This document shows positions 7,012 to 14,102 of a stretch of 38,658 bases of DNA, in pieces. Every line of letters starts with the position of its first letter. Position 1 is the first letter of the stretch. Under the pieces are notes generated by a model. The model worked only from the letters and a program-made list of their open reading frames with translations, was not told the origin of the DNA and ran no database searches. Source of the stretch: Bacteroidota bacterium (lineage in GTDB: Bacteria > Bacteroidota > Bacteroidia > Chitinophagales > Chitinophagaceae); the NCBI GenBank assembly GCA_023391015.1, contig JAEWBT010000053.1, positions 1 through 38,658 of the forward strand. Reading direction: 5' to 3'. A program made the position numbers and the translations under genes.

Positions 7012-8325
7012 ATGATGCTACTCTCCCAAATCATTTTTACCCTGCTGGCCGTGGCTGCTTTTTTCCTTTTTTTCCGGAAAATAAAAGCCATTCGCCGCAA
7101 TATTCTACTGGGCCGCGAGGAAGACCGCACCGACAATCCCGGCGCGCGCTGGCGCAACGTGGCCCTGCTGCCGCTGGGACAGCAAAAAATGTTCAAACGC
7201 CCCGTGCCGGCGGTGCTGCACTTTCTGGTGTATGCCGGTTTTGTGCTCATCAACATTGAGGTACTGGAAATTCTCATTGATGGTATTCTGGGGCAACACC
7301 GCGTATTCGAACGGCCACTGGGCGGATTTTATAACTTCCTGATTGGCTTTTTTGAAGTGCTTGGTGTGCTGACACTGGTTGCCGTAATTGTGTTTTTGAT
7401 TCGGCGGAACGTGCTGAAGCTGCGCCGCCTCAATCAGCCGGAGCTGGACGGGTTTCCCAAGCAGGACGCCAACACGATTCTCTACATCGAAGTTATCCTG
7501 ATGACGATGCTGCTGCTGATGAACTCGGCAGAAGGCGCGTTGCGTATTCAGGAAGGCACGGGAGGCGGCTTTTTCGTGAGTCAGTTGTTTGCGCCCATGC
7601 TTACGGGGCTGTCGCCGGCTACGCTCGGCTTGATAGAGCGCATCTGCTGGTGGGGCCACATCCTGGGCATCTTCGCCTTTCTCAATTATCTGCCTTATTC
7701 CAAACATTTTCATATCATTCTGGCGTTTCCGGCGGCCTACTACACCCGTCTGAAGCCCATGGCGGAGATGAAAAACATGCCGGAAATCCAGAACGAAGTA
7801 CTCTACGCGATGGAGCCTGACAAAGCGCCGCCCCCTCCGGCAGAAGGCGCAGAAGAACCCGCTCCGATGCACTTTGGTGCCCGCGACGTAACCGATCTTT
7901 CCTGGAAAAATCTGCTGGATGCCTATACCTGCACCGAGTGTGGCCGCTGCACGGCGGTATGCCCGGCCAACATCACCGGTAAAAAGCTCAGTCCGCGCAA
8001 GATTATGATGGACACCCGCGACCGTACCGAGGAAGTGGGCCGCCAACTGGATGCCGGAAAACCTGCGGGTGAAGACGGCAAAAGCCTGTTGCACGATTAC
8101 ATTACCGTGGAAGAGCTGCGCGCCTGCACCACCTGCCAGGCCTGCGTGGAAGCCTGTCCCATCGGGCTGGAGCCACTTAATATCATCCACCAGCTGCGCC
8201 GCAACCTGATTATGGAAGAAAGCAACGCCCCAGCCGAGTGGAACGCCATGAACGCCAACATTGAAAACAACATGGCACCGTGGAAATTCTCGCCCGACGA
8301 GCGCGATGCGTGGGTGAATGGGTAA
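7012..8325 (+). CDS. Membrane (Fe-S) protein with two 4Fe-4S clusters, HdrC/GlpC-like
   Basis: A 437-residue protein. The N-terminal half has about six membrane helices (residues 3-21, 68-92, 106-132, 155-175, 207-226, 232-246) and resembles NarI-type cytochrome b membrane domains; histidines in these helices (for example WWGHILG and SKHFHI) could bind haem. The C-terminal half carries two 4Fe-4S motifs, CTECGRCTAVCP (C307, C310, C313, C317) and CTTCQACVEACP (C372, C375, C378, C382). The next gene, 31 bp on, encodes the CCG-type partner. Together the pair has the composition of EtfD-type membrane Fe-S oxidoreductases, which pass electrons from electron-transfer flavoprotein to menaquinone, but split in two. 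That role is inferred. Confidence 0.82.
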   Translation: MMLLSQIIFTLLAVAAFFLFFRKIKAIRRNILLGREEDRTDNPGARWRNVALLPLGQQKMFKRPVPAVLHFLVYAGFVLINIEVLEILIDGILGQHRVFERPLGGFYNFLIGFFEVLGVLTLVAVIVFLIRRNVLKLRRLNQPELDGFPKQDANTILYIEVILMTMLLLMNSAEGALRIQEGTGGGFFVSQLFAPMLTGLSPATLGLIERICWWGHILGIFAFLNYLPYSKHFHIILAFPAAYYTRLKPMAEMKNMPEIQNEVLYAMEPDKAPPPPAEGAEEPAPMHFGARDVTDLSWKNLLDAYTCTECGRCTAVCPANITGKKLSPRKIMMDTRDRTEEVGRQLDAGKPAGEDGKSLLHDYITVEELRACTTCQACVEACPIGLEPLNIIHQLRRNLIMEESNAPAEWNAMNANIENNMAPWKFSPDERDAWVNG

Positions 8326-8356
8326 GAAAATTCTCTAAAAAACGACACAACAAACG

Positions 8357-9157
8357 ATGGATATTCAGGTAAAAACAATGGCCGAATACATGGCCATGGG
8401 CGAAACGCCCGACATTCTTTTTTGGGTAGGCTGCGCCGGTTCTTTTGACCAACGTGCGCAGAAAATCACGCGCGCCTTTGCTTATATTCTGGACAAGGTG
8501 GGCTACAAATTTGCCATTCTGGGCAAAGAAGAAGCCTGCACCGGCGATCCGGCGCGGCGATCCGGCAACGAGTTTTTGTTTCAGATGATGGCCTATCAGA
8601 ACATTCAGGTTTTGAACGGCTATGAGGTGAAAAAGATTGTTACCATTTGCCCCCACTGCTTTAATATTTTCCGGAACGAATACCCGGTTTTGGGTGGCAA
8701 CTATGAGGTGCTGCACCATACGCAACTCCTCCAGCAACTTATCAACGAAGGCAAGCTGGTGCTTGAGGGCGGCGGCGCTTTTAAAGGAAAGAAAATCACC
8801 TATCATGACTCCTGCTATCTGGGGCGCGGCAATGGCATCTACGAAGCGCCCCGCGCGGTTCTGGAAGCTTTGGATGTAGAGCTGGTAGAGATGAAACGCT
8901 GCAAAACCAACGGCCTGTGCTGCGGGGCAGGCGGTGCGCAGATGTGGAAAGAAGAAGAGCCGGGCGCTACGCGCGTTAACTGGGAGCGCAGTGCCGAAGC
9001 CATTGACACCGGCGCAAGCATTATTGCCAACAACTGCCCCTATTGCACCACGATGCTACTCGACGGTGTGAAAAAAGCCGAGCAGGAAGAAGCGGTGCAG
9101 GTAATGGATGTCTCCGAAATGGTGGCAGCCAGCCTGATGGCGAATGACCGGGCCTGA
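8357..9157 (+). CDS. (Fe-S)-binding protein with CCG domains, HdrB/LutA-like
   Basis: A 266-residue protein of the heterodisulfide reductase B/CCG family. The second CCG domain is canonical, with CKTNGLCCGAGG followed by NNCPYC. The first is more divergent, with WVGCAGS near the start, EEACTGDPA and TICPHC. Such domains bind a non-cubane or 4Fe-4S cluster at a catalytic electron-transfer site. It sits directly after the membrane 4Fe-4S subunit and is presumably its peripheral cytoplasmic partner. Alternatives are a lactate- or glycolate-oxidase-like Fe-S subunit; no FAD subunit is adjacent. Start ATG at 8357. Confidence 0.85.
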   Translation: MDIQVKTMAEYMAMGETPDILFWVGCAGSFDQRAQKITRAFAYILDKVGYKFAILGKEEACTGDPARRSGNEFLFQMMAYQNIQVLNGYEVKKIVTICPHCFNIFRNEYPVLGGNYEVLHHTQLLQQLINEGKLVLEGGGAFKGKKITYHDSCYLGRGNGIYEAPRAVLEALDVELVEMKRCKTNGLCCGAGGAQMWKEEEPGATRVNWERSAEAIDTGASIIANNCPYCTTMLLDGVKKAEQEEAVQVMDVSEMVAASLMANDRA

Positions 9158-9193
9158 TTTGAAAAGACCGCTATGGGTTGATAGTGTTGATGC

Positions 9194-9219
9194 GTTTATA
9201 AGGTTTATAAGGTTTATTA
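9194..9219. repeat. Short tandem repeat GTTTATAAG, about three copies
   Basis: Three consecutive 9-bp units (the last one degenerate) in the spacer after the CCG-domain gene. No other structure stands out between 9158 and 9291. Confidence 0.5.
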
Positions 9220-9291
9220 CGCCTGCTCTCTCCTACGCAAAGCCTGAAGGGATGCTCCTTATCCAAATGGCTTTAGTTGGCCAGTTTTCTT

Positions 9292-9903
9292 ATGAAAAAA
9301 CTCGGTAAATCTTCCGGCGGGGCGGTCTGGAATGAAAAGCTGGTCAGCCAGTTGGCTTTTATCCGGAAACACAAGCGCTTTCCGGTCAATCGCCGTACGC
9401 TCGCGCCGCTGCTTGCAATCAGCACAGCCAGTTTGGCATTGCCGATTTGGGTTTCAATTACGATGGTACGCACACCATCTGATGGCAGCACAATGCCTTA
9501 CTGGTTGTTGCTGCTTATCTGGCTGCCGGTAGTCGTTGGGATTTTCCGGTATTTCCAGAGCCTGCGCTTTGTGGTGGTTCCGGCCTATCCTTTTATGGCC
9601 GATAATATGGCTTTGGTGAAACGTTTTTTAGTAGAAAACCATTTCGCACATGGTCGCCACCCGGAAGCGCCGGAAGTGTTTCAGATGCTGAGCCAGGATT
9701 TGGGAAAAAGAAAAGAATTACGCGAAGTGCTGCTCTTTATTGCCGACGATGGGCGCATTTTGCTCAACAGCCATTTCGCGGGCAATACTTTTGGAATGCC
9801 GGTTTCGTCCGGCCACAGTCGCAGCATGGCCCGGATGTTGAAGCGCTTTCTGGAAGAAACCCAAGCTTCCGCTTCCACAGCCGACCTGACCCGCAGCTTT
9901 TAA
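9292..9903 (+). CDS. Conserved membrane protein of unknown function
   Basis: A 203-residue protein. A basic N-terminus (MKKLGKSSGG, RKHKRFPVNRR) is followed by two membrane helices, about 40-58 (PLLAISTASLALPIWVSI) and 70-88 (WLLLLIWLPVVVGIFRYF). A soluble domain of about 110 residues follows, with RFVVVPAYPF and ELREVLLFIADDGRILLNSHF. No family was recognised. The frame is open upstream to a TTG at 9277, but the ATG at 9292 with its KK start is the natural choice. Nothing in the context indicates a role. Confidence 0.65.
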   Translation: MKKLGKSSGGAVWNEKLVSQLAFIRKHKRFPVNRRTLAPLLAISTASLALPIWVSITMVRTPSDGSTMPYWLLLLIWLPVVVGIFRYFQSLRFVVVPAYPFMADNMALVKRFLVENHFAHGRHPEAPEVFQMLSQDLGKRKELREVLLFIADDGRILLNSHFAGNTFGMPVSSGHSRSMARMLKRFLEETQASASTADLTRSF

Positions 9904-9930
9904 AGGGCTAAAATTTCCGAAAATCTTTTG

Positions 9931-10083
9931 GACCTGGCAGGTCCGCAGCGAAGCGCAGGAGCCTGTCAGGTCAGCGTCATTCGTGGGTGAGATTTTCCGG
10001 AAATTTCTATTTCCCGGAAGGTGTGATTCTGACCTTACAGGCTCTGCGGCTTCCACTCCGTTCCAGCCTTGACCTGTCAGGTC
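9931..10083. repeat. Two paired GACCTGNCAGGTC palindrome elements
   Basis: Perfect 13-bp palindromes with one central base at 9931-9943 and 10071-10083. Each has a degenerate partner, at 9960-9972 and 10031-10043. The two pairs lie in opposite orientation: the degenerate member (AGCCTGTCAGGTC, or its complement GACCTTACAGGCT) faces inward in both, next to CGCAG/CTGCG-like sequence. TTCCGGAA copies lie at 9995 and 10093. No gene fits in 9904-10204. Confidence 0.65.
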
Positions 10084-10137
10084 CCGCAAAATTTCCGGAA
10101 ATTTGCCTTTTCTGGAAAGGTAAACCTTTATGTAAAC

Positions 10138-10197
10138 GCCGAAGGCTCTAAGCGCGAAGCGCTCCAACAGCGTAGCGTCCAAGCCGCAGGCTCCAAC
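10138..10197. repeat. Row of micro-hairpins separated by TCCAA
   Basis: Four consecutive units of about 14 bp: GCCGAAGGC-TCTAA, GCGCGAAGCGC-TCCAA, CAGCGTAGCG-TCCAA and GCCGCAGGC-TCCAA. Most contain a 3-4 bp inverted repeat around a 3-4 base loop. The row ends eight bases before the ATG at 10205, so it would lie in the 5' leader of that gene. Confidence 0.6.
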
Positions 10198-10204
10198 CAT
10201 TACT

Positions 10205-10708
10205 ATGAATATTTCTTCCCTACTTCCCCAAGATTTTTCGCCCCAATCCCGCGTTTGGATTTTCCAGGCGGGTCGTCCGTTTGCTGCTGAGGAAATGAAA
10301 ATGATTGACGAACAACTGCTGCAATTCTACCTGCAATGGACCGCCCACGAAGTGCCGGTGAAGGGCTGGGCAAAATTGCTTTTTGGGCAGTTTGTGGTGG
10401 TGATTGCTGATGAAGCGCACACCCACGTTTCCGGTTGCAGCACCGACAGCATGGTGCGGGTCATCAAAAGCCTGGAGCGACAGTTCAACACCCCATTCTT
10501 TGACCGGATGACCCTGACGTTTCTTAAGAACGACAAGGCCGAAATGCTGCCGATGAACCAGGTAGCCTACGCACTGGAAAAAGGTTTTCTGACGCCGGAA
10601 ACGCCGTTTTTCAACAACACCGTCAGCACGCTGGAAGGGCTGCGCGAGGAGTGGATTGTGCCGTTGAAAGACTCGTGGTTGGGGCAGAAGCTGGGGCTAA
10701 TAGCCTAA
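10205..10708 (+). CDS. Conserved Bacteroidota protein of unknown function
   Basis: A 167-residue soluble protein. Visible features are SRVWIFQAGRPF, a helix AAEEMKMIDEQLLQFYLQWTAH, VSGCSTDSMVRVIKSLE and PFFDRMTLTFL. Homologues in this phylum are often labelled 'ABC transporter ATPase', but there is no Walker A or B motif or signature here, so that label is not supported. The conserved cysteine/serine stretch SGCSTDS could be functional, but no reaction is known to me. A row of small hairpins lies directly upstream, and ppa follows after 42 bp on the same strand. Confidence 0.75.
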   Translation: MNISSLLPQDFSPQSRVWIFQAGRPFAAEEMKMIDEQLLQFYLQWTAHEVPVKGWAKLLFGQFVVVIADEAHTHVSGCSTDSMVRVIKSLERQFNTPFFDRMTLTFLKNDKAEMLPMNQVAYALEKGFLTPETPFFNNTVSTLEGLREEWIVPLKDSWLGQKLGLIA

Positions 10709-10750
10709 GAAAAGGCCTTCTTTTGGCCCACTTTTTGGGTTTTAAAATCC

Positions 10751-11302
10751 ATGGCCACCTTCCCACCTCCCTTTGCCGACGCTGACGAAAAGCACGTTCA
10801 TGTGATTGTAGAAACGCCGCGCGGCAGCCGGTATAAATACGCGTGGCAGCCGGAATACGGCCTGTATCTGCTCAAACGAACCCTGCCCGCCGGTACTTCT
10901 TTCCCGCATGATTTTGGGTTTATCCCGCATACCCTGGCCGATGATGGCGACCCGCTGGATGTGATGGTCTTGTCGAGCGAGCCGGTGGCCGTGGGCGCGC
11001 TGTTGACCTGCCGCGTATTGGGCATTATTGAAGCCGAGCAGGTGGACGAGCCGGGGGCTACGCCCATCCGCAACGACCGGCTGATCTGCGCGCCGATGTA
11101 CAATCCGGAATTTGAAGGCATCCAAACCATTGCCGACCTGGGCAAGCGATGGCTGAATGACCTCACGCGTTTTTTCAATTTCTATCGCTCGCGCACCGGC
11201 GGCAGCTTTACACTCATTGCCAACCGCGGGCCGGAAGCGGCTATGCGGGTGATTCGAAAAGCGATTGAAAGGGGCTCCAAACCGAAAGAAGATGCTTCCT
11301 AA
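10751..11302 (+). CDS. ppa: Inorganic pyrophosphatase (family I)
   Basis: Cytoplasmic enzyme that hydrolyses pyrophosphate to two phosphates, pulling biosynthetic reactions forward. It has 183 residues, normal for bacterial family I. The signature DGDPLDVMV is present (metal-binding D65, D67 and D70), along with E21 and K29 in ETPRGSRYKY and the substrate region FPHDFGFIPHT. The start MATFPPP at 10751 is the only sensible one. It lies between the conserved hypothetical and surE, all on the plus strand. Confidence 0.93.
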   Translation: MATFPPPFADADEKHVHVIVETPRGSRYKYAWQPEYGLYLLKRTLPAGTSFPHDFGFIPHTLADDGDPLDVMVLSSEPVAVGALLTCRVLGIIEAEQVDEPGATPIRNDRLICAPMYNPEFEGIQTIADLGKRWLNDLTRFFNFYRSRTGGSFTLIANRGPEAAMRVIRKAIERGSKPKEDAS

Positions 11303-11371
11303 GCCGGTCTTAATGAGGCCTGTGCGGGATTCATTTTATTTAAAGCAACTTCGCCACCCAAACAGGACATT

Positions 11372-12157
11372 ATGAAAGATTCTAAAAAACCTACGATTCT
11401 GATCACCAATGACGACGGCATTACCGCTCCCGGCATTCGCGCACTGGTGGAGGCTATGCGGGGACTGGGGAAAATAATCGTTGTGGCACCGGATGCGCCG
11501 CAAAGCGGCATGGGCCACGCCGTTACCATTGGTAAGCCGTTGCGACTGGACAAGGTAGAAGACCTTTTCGACGGTATTGAGGCCTGGCAAAGCACCGGCA
11601 CACCGGTGGATTGCGTGAAGCTGGCGCGGGATAAAATACTGGGACACCGGCCTGACCTGTGCGTTTCGGGTATCAATCACGGGGCCAACCATAGCATTAA
11701 TGTGCTGTATTCGGGCACCATGAGCGCGGCGATGGAAGCGGCTGTGGAAGGCATTCCCTCGGTTGGGTTTTCGCTATTTGATTATAGTTGGGATGCCGAT
11801 TTTTCGCTGGCCGGCGAAGTGGCCCACCGGATTGTAAAGCAAATGCTAGCGGAAGGGGCCGAACCGCACACGCTGCTCAATGTGAATATCCCCAAGTGCA
11901 GTGCGGAGGATTTTAGGGGCATTAAGCTGTGCCGGATGGCTTTGGGCCGTTGGGTGGAAGATTTTGATCAGCGTCAGGACCCAAGGGGCCGCGATTATTT
12001 CTGGATGACAGGCCGTTTTGAAACGATGGGAGCGACTGCGGATACGGATGTGGAGGCTTTGGAGCAGAATTATGCCTCGGTGGTTCCCATTCATTTCGAC
12101 CTGACGCACGACCGGCTCTTAAAGGAATACCAGAGCCGCTGGGGCGAGGTGCTGTAG
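11372..12157 (+). CDS. surE: 5'/3'-nucleotidase SurE
   Basis: Metal-dependent nucleoside monophosphate phosphatase active in nucleotide salvage and stationary-phase survival. The 261 residues match the family length. The N-terminal motif TNDDGITAPG holds the metal-binding aspartates D14 and D15. SGMGHAVTIGKPLRL, STGTPVDCVKL and SGINHGANHSINVLYSGTMSAAMEA are the other hallmark blocks. It starts at 11372, 69 bp after ppa, and may be read from the same transcript. The 21-bp tandem repeat array begins 30 bp after its stop. Confidence 0.95.
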   Translation: MKDSKKPTILITNDDGITAPGIRALVEAMRGLGKIIVVAPDAPQSGMGHAVTIGKPLRLDKVEDLFDGIEAWQSTGTPVDCVKLARDKILGHRPDLCVSGINHGANHSINVLYSGTMSAAMEAAVEGIPSVGFSLFDYSWDADFSLAGEVAHRIVKQMLAEGAEPHTLLNVNIPKCSAEDFRGIKLCRMALGRWVEDFDQRQDPRGRDYFWMTGRFETMGATADTDVEALEQNYASVVPIHFDLTHDRLLKEYQSRWGEVL

Positions 12158-12187
12158 ATGGCATTGAGCCTATAATTTACTGGGTAG

Positions 12188-12355
12188 AATGCTTACCAAA
12201 TCGATTGAAATGTTTACTAAATCGATTGGAATGTTTACTAAATCGATGGGAATGCTTACTAAATCGATGGGAATGCCTACCAAATCGATTGGAATGCTTA
12301 CCAAATCGATGGGAATGCCTACCAAATCGATTGGAATGCTTACTAAATCGATTAG
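12188..12355. repeat. 21-bp minisatellite, eight units
   Basis: Eight head-to-tail 21-bp units cover 168 bp. Each reads AATGYYTACY followed by AAATCGATKGG, with small changes at the ends. Only unit positions 5, 6, 10 and 19-21 vary. The core AAATCGAT is identical in every unit and includes the palindrome ATCGAT. Because 21 is a multiple of three, two plus-strand frames stay open across it. There are no spacers, so it is not a CRISPR array. Confidence 0.95.
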
Positions 12356-12368
12356 TATGTCGTTTTAA
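12189..12368 (+). CDS. Possible 59-residue repeat peptide encoded by the minisatellite
   Basis: From the ATG at 12189 the frame runs through all eight repeats to a TAA at 12366. It encodes a heptapeptide repeat M-[LFP]-T-K-S-[IM]-[GE], in which T, K and S never change. The changes at unit positions 10 (ACC/ACT) and 19 (ATT/ATG) fall on third codon positions, while those at 5 and 6 alter the second residue. A second frame (start 12205) gives ECL[LP]NR[WL] repeats. No ribosome-binding site or promoter is clear. It may be only a by-product of the DNA repeat; coding is possible but unproven. Confidence 0.3.
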   Translation: MLTKSIEMFTKSIGMFTKSMGMLTKSMGMPTKSIGMLTKSMGMPTKSIGMLTKSISMSF

Positions 12369-12455
12369 TGCAGATGACTGCTTAGGATAGGCATGTTTAT
12401 GTAGTTAAAGTGCAGTGTTGGGGTTGGGAAATGAGTCTTGTTGTAGAAAATTTCC

Positions 12456-12463
12456 TACTTTTA
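12456..12463 (+). promoter_or_regulatory. Probable -7 box (TACTTTTA) of the HTH gene
   Basis: TACTTTTA differs from TAnnTTTG only in the last base and lies 20 bp before the ATG at 12484. A TTG at 12438-12440 is present but is closer (15 bp) than the usual -33 distance. Confidence 0.4.
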
Positions 12464-12483
12464 AGACACAAAACCGCTATTTC

Positions 12484-12840
12484 ATGCTTTCGATTCACTT
12501 GAAAGAGTTGTTTGCCCTGCGCGGCATTCGGTATCCTTATGGCTGGATGGTCAAAAACGGACTTCCGGTGGTTGCTGCCCGTAATTTCTCGAGCGGGAAA
12601 TACCGGCAGGTGCCGTTGCAGCATCTCGAAAAGCTGTGTTTGCTGCTGCGCTGTACGCCCAATGATGTTCTGGCCTGGCAACCCGAGGCTGGTATGGATG
12701 CTGCCCACCAGCCGCTCGCGGATTTAATGCGTAAGAACGACGCGAAGGAAAGTTTGCTGGAAGCACTCGACAGCCTGAGTGTGGAAGAATTGCGTGCTTT
12801 GGGCGAGCGCATCCAGCAAGAGAAAAAAGAGGAAGGATAG
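12484..12840 (+). CDS. XRE/Cro-type helix-turn-helix regulator
   Basis: A 118-residue protein. Residues 1-66 form a small Cro/C1-type HTH domain (HLKELFALRGIRYPYGWMV, ARNFSSGKYRQVPLQHLEKL, LLRCTPNDVLAW), close to the HTH_26 type. The C-terminal tail is an acidic/basic helix (ESLLEALDSLSVEELRALGERIQQEKKEEG) that could dimerise. The start at 12484 opens the domain directly. It probably binds DNA as a dimer; its targets are unknown. The minisatellite with the invariant AAATCGAT core ends 128 bp upstream, and a duplicated 27-bp element follows the gene, so either could be examined as a binding site. Confidence 0.8.
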   Translation: MLSIHLKELFALRGIRYPYGWMVKNGLPVVAARNFSSGKYRQVPLQHLEKLCLLLRCTPNDVLAWQPEAGMDAAHQPLADLMRKNDAKESLLEALDSLSVEELRALGERIQQEKKEEG

Positions 12841-12882
12841 GGCTATGGGGAAGGAGCGGCAGGATGTTTTTATCCTATCGCC

Positions 12883-12961
12883 CTATAATCCTATCGCCCT
12901 TTCAGGGCTTATTCTCCTTTTGACGGGGTTCTTTCTATAATCCTATCGCCCTTTCAGGGCT
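12883..12961. repeat. Duplicated 27-bp element containing a GCCCTTTCAGGGC hairpin
   Basis: Identical 27-bp copies at 12883-12909 and 12935-12961 run CTATAATCCTATC then GCCCTTTCAGGGCT. Each ends in the inverted repeat GCCCT-TTC-AGGGC. A further partial copy (TATCCTATCGCCCT) lies at 12871. The spacing is 52 bp. The element lies in the spacer between the HTH gene and the end of the EamA gene. Confidence 0.8.
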
Positions 12962-13005
12962 GAAAAAACACGCGCCCCTTCTGGCAACAGCGCCTAACTA
13001 ATTAT

Positions 13006-13941
13006 TTAGAGGGATTTGGCGCTGCCCTTTGCGGGCCGCATCACCCGCGCCACCTGCAAGGCCACGGACAAAAGGATTAATCCCACACCGCCATAAAAGC
13101 CGGCGGTTACCTCGGAGGATTCCCGGAAAAAAAGAAACGCCAGGGCGATGCCGTAAATGGGTTCCATGTTTACGAGCAGGGTAGTGGTGAAGGAAGAAAG
13201 GTTTTTGAGTCCGCGCAGGGCCAGGTTTTGCGCCCAGACGGTGCAGAAAAGGCTGAGGCAGCCCAGCCACAGCCAGTCGTTGGGGCGCGCCAGAAACTGA
13301 CCCAGCGATTCGCCTGCTGTGTAGCTGGCCTGTTGGGGCAGAAAGGGCGACGTGCCCAGTAATTCCGGAAAAAAGAGCAACATTCCGGAAAGCAAAACGA
13401 CACCGGCGGTCATCTCCCAAAACACAATGCTGCGCGGCGGATAACGCACGGCCAGAGGTTTATTCAACACCGTGAACACGGCGGAAAGAAAGGCGGCCAC
13501 CACGCCCCAGAGGATGCCTTCGCCAAAGTGCATCTGCGTGCGATAGATGAGGAAAACGCCGCCCAGTGCGAGCAATCCGAGCAGCACCTCGCCCACATCG
13601 AAGCGGGCCTGCCGCGCCAGCGGGGCCAGCAGGGCTACGAATACCGAGGCGGTGGAGAGGCAGATGAGCGCCACCGAGGCGTTGGCCAGCTTGATGCTGC
13701 CATAGAAGGCTACCCAATGGATGGCCATCAGGGCACCCACAGCGGCGGTGCGCAGGGTATCTTTGCCACGGATGCGCGTCCAGCTTTTGGTAAAGGTGAG
13801 GATGAGGGCCAGGATGGCGGCAGTGAGCGCCACGCGCCACCACACCAGCGAGAGGGCCGAAAGGGTGATGGCGCGACCCAGCACGCCGGTGAAGCCCCAG
13901 AGGAACACGGCCAGGTTCATGTAGAGCAGCGATTTCTTCAT
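13006..13941 (-). CDS. EamA/DMT-family transporter
   Basis: A 311-residue inner-membrane protein with ten predicted helices in two EamA repeats. The first begins MKKSLLYMNLAVFLWGFTGVLGR, the second about residue 150 (GILWGVVAAFLSAVFTVLNK). Drug/metabolite transporters of this type export or import amino acids, metabolites or nucleotide sugars; the substrate is not predictable here. The frame is open a further 66 codons upstream, but that part is not hydrophobic and the family N-terminus starts at the ATG at 13941. It is divergent from the arginine decarboxylase gene. Two TTCCGGAA copies (13363, 13383) lie 20 bp apart within it. Confidence 0.88.
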   Translation of the reverse strand: MKKSLLYMNLAVFLWGFTGVLGRAITLSALSLVWWRVALTAAILALILTFTKSWTRIRGKDTLRTAAVGALMAIHWVAFYGSIKLANASVALICLSTASVFVALLAPLARQARFDVGEVLLGLLALGGVFLIYRTQMHFGEGILWGVVAAFLSAVFTVLNKPLAVRYPPRSIVFWEMTAGVVLLSGMLLFFPELLGTSPFLPQQASYTAGESLGQFLARPNDWLWLGCLSLFCTVWAQNLALRGLKNLSSFTTTLLVNMEPIYGIALAFLFFRESSEVTAGFYGGVGLILLSVALQVARVMRPAKGSAKSL

Positions 13942-14036
13942 GGGGGAGAGGGGCGCGAAAAGCCAAAAGGCTGCAAAGAAAAGCCATTTGGAGCGGTAGG
14001 GGGCAACAACAAAGACCGGAAGTCTGTTTTGACCTA

Positions 14037-14044
14037 TACTTTTG
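14037..14044 (+). promoter_or_regulatory. -7 box (TACTTTTG) of the arginine decarboxylase gene
   Basis: TACTTTTG fits TAnnTTTG and lies 58 bp before the ATG at 14103, pointing the right way in the divergent spacer. No clear -33 TTG is seen at the standard distance. Confidence 0.5.
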
Positions 14045-14102
14045 CAGGCCCGAAACCAAATCTGAATCCTTTTATCTTTCGCAGCACTGCACGTCGCCGC
14101 TA

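Noticed and set aside
7105..8190. Minus-strand open frame opposite the membrane Fe-S protein
   Set aside because: Antisense to two complete 4Fe-4S motifs and membrane helices on the plus strand; its translation is low-complexity His/Arg/Gln-rich.
10205..10708. Annotation as an ABC transporter ATPase
   Set aside because: A label often given to homologues, but the protein lacks Walker A, Walker B and the ABC signature.
12188..12355. CRISPR array
   Set aside because: The 21-bp units are directly adjacent with no variable spacers, and no cas gene is present.
12205..12390. Alternative 61-codon frame through the minisatellite (ECLLNRW-type repeats)
   Set aside because: Less plausible than the frame from 12189, which starts in the first unit with an ATG in every repeat; both may be non-coding.
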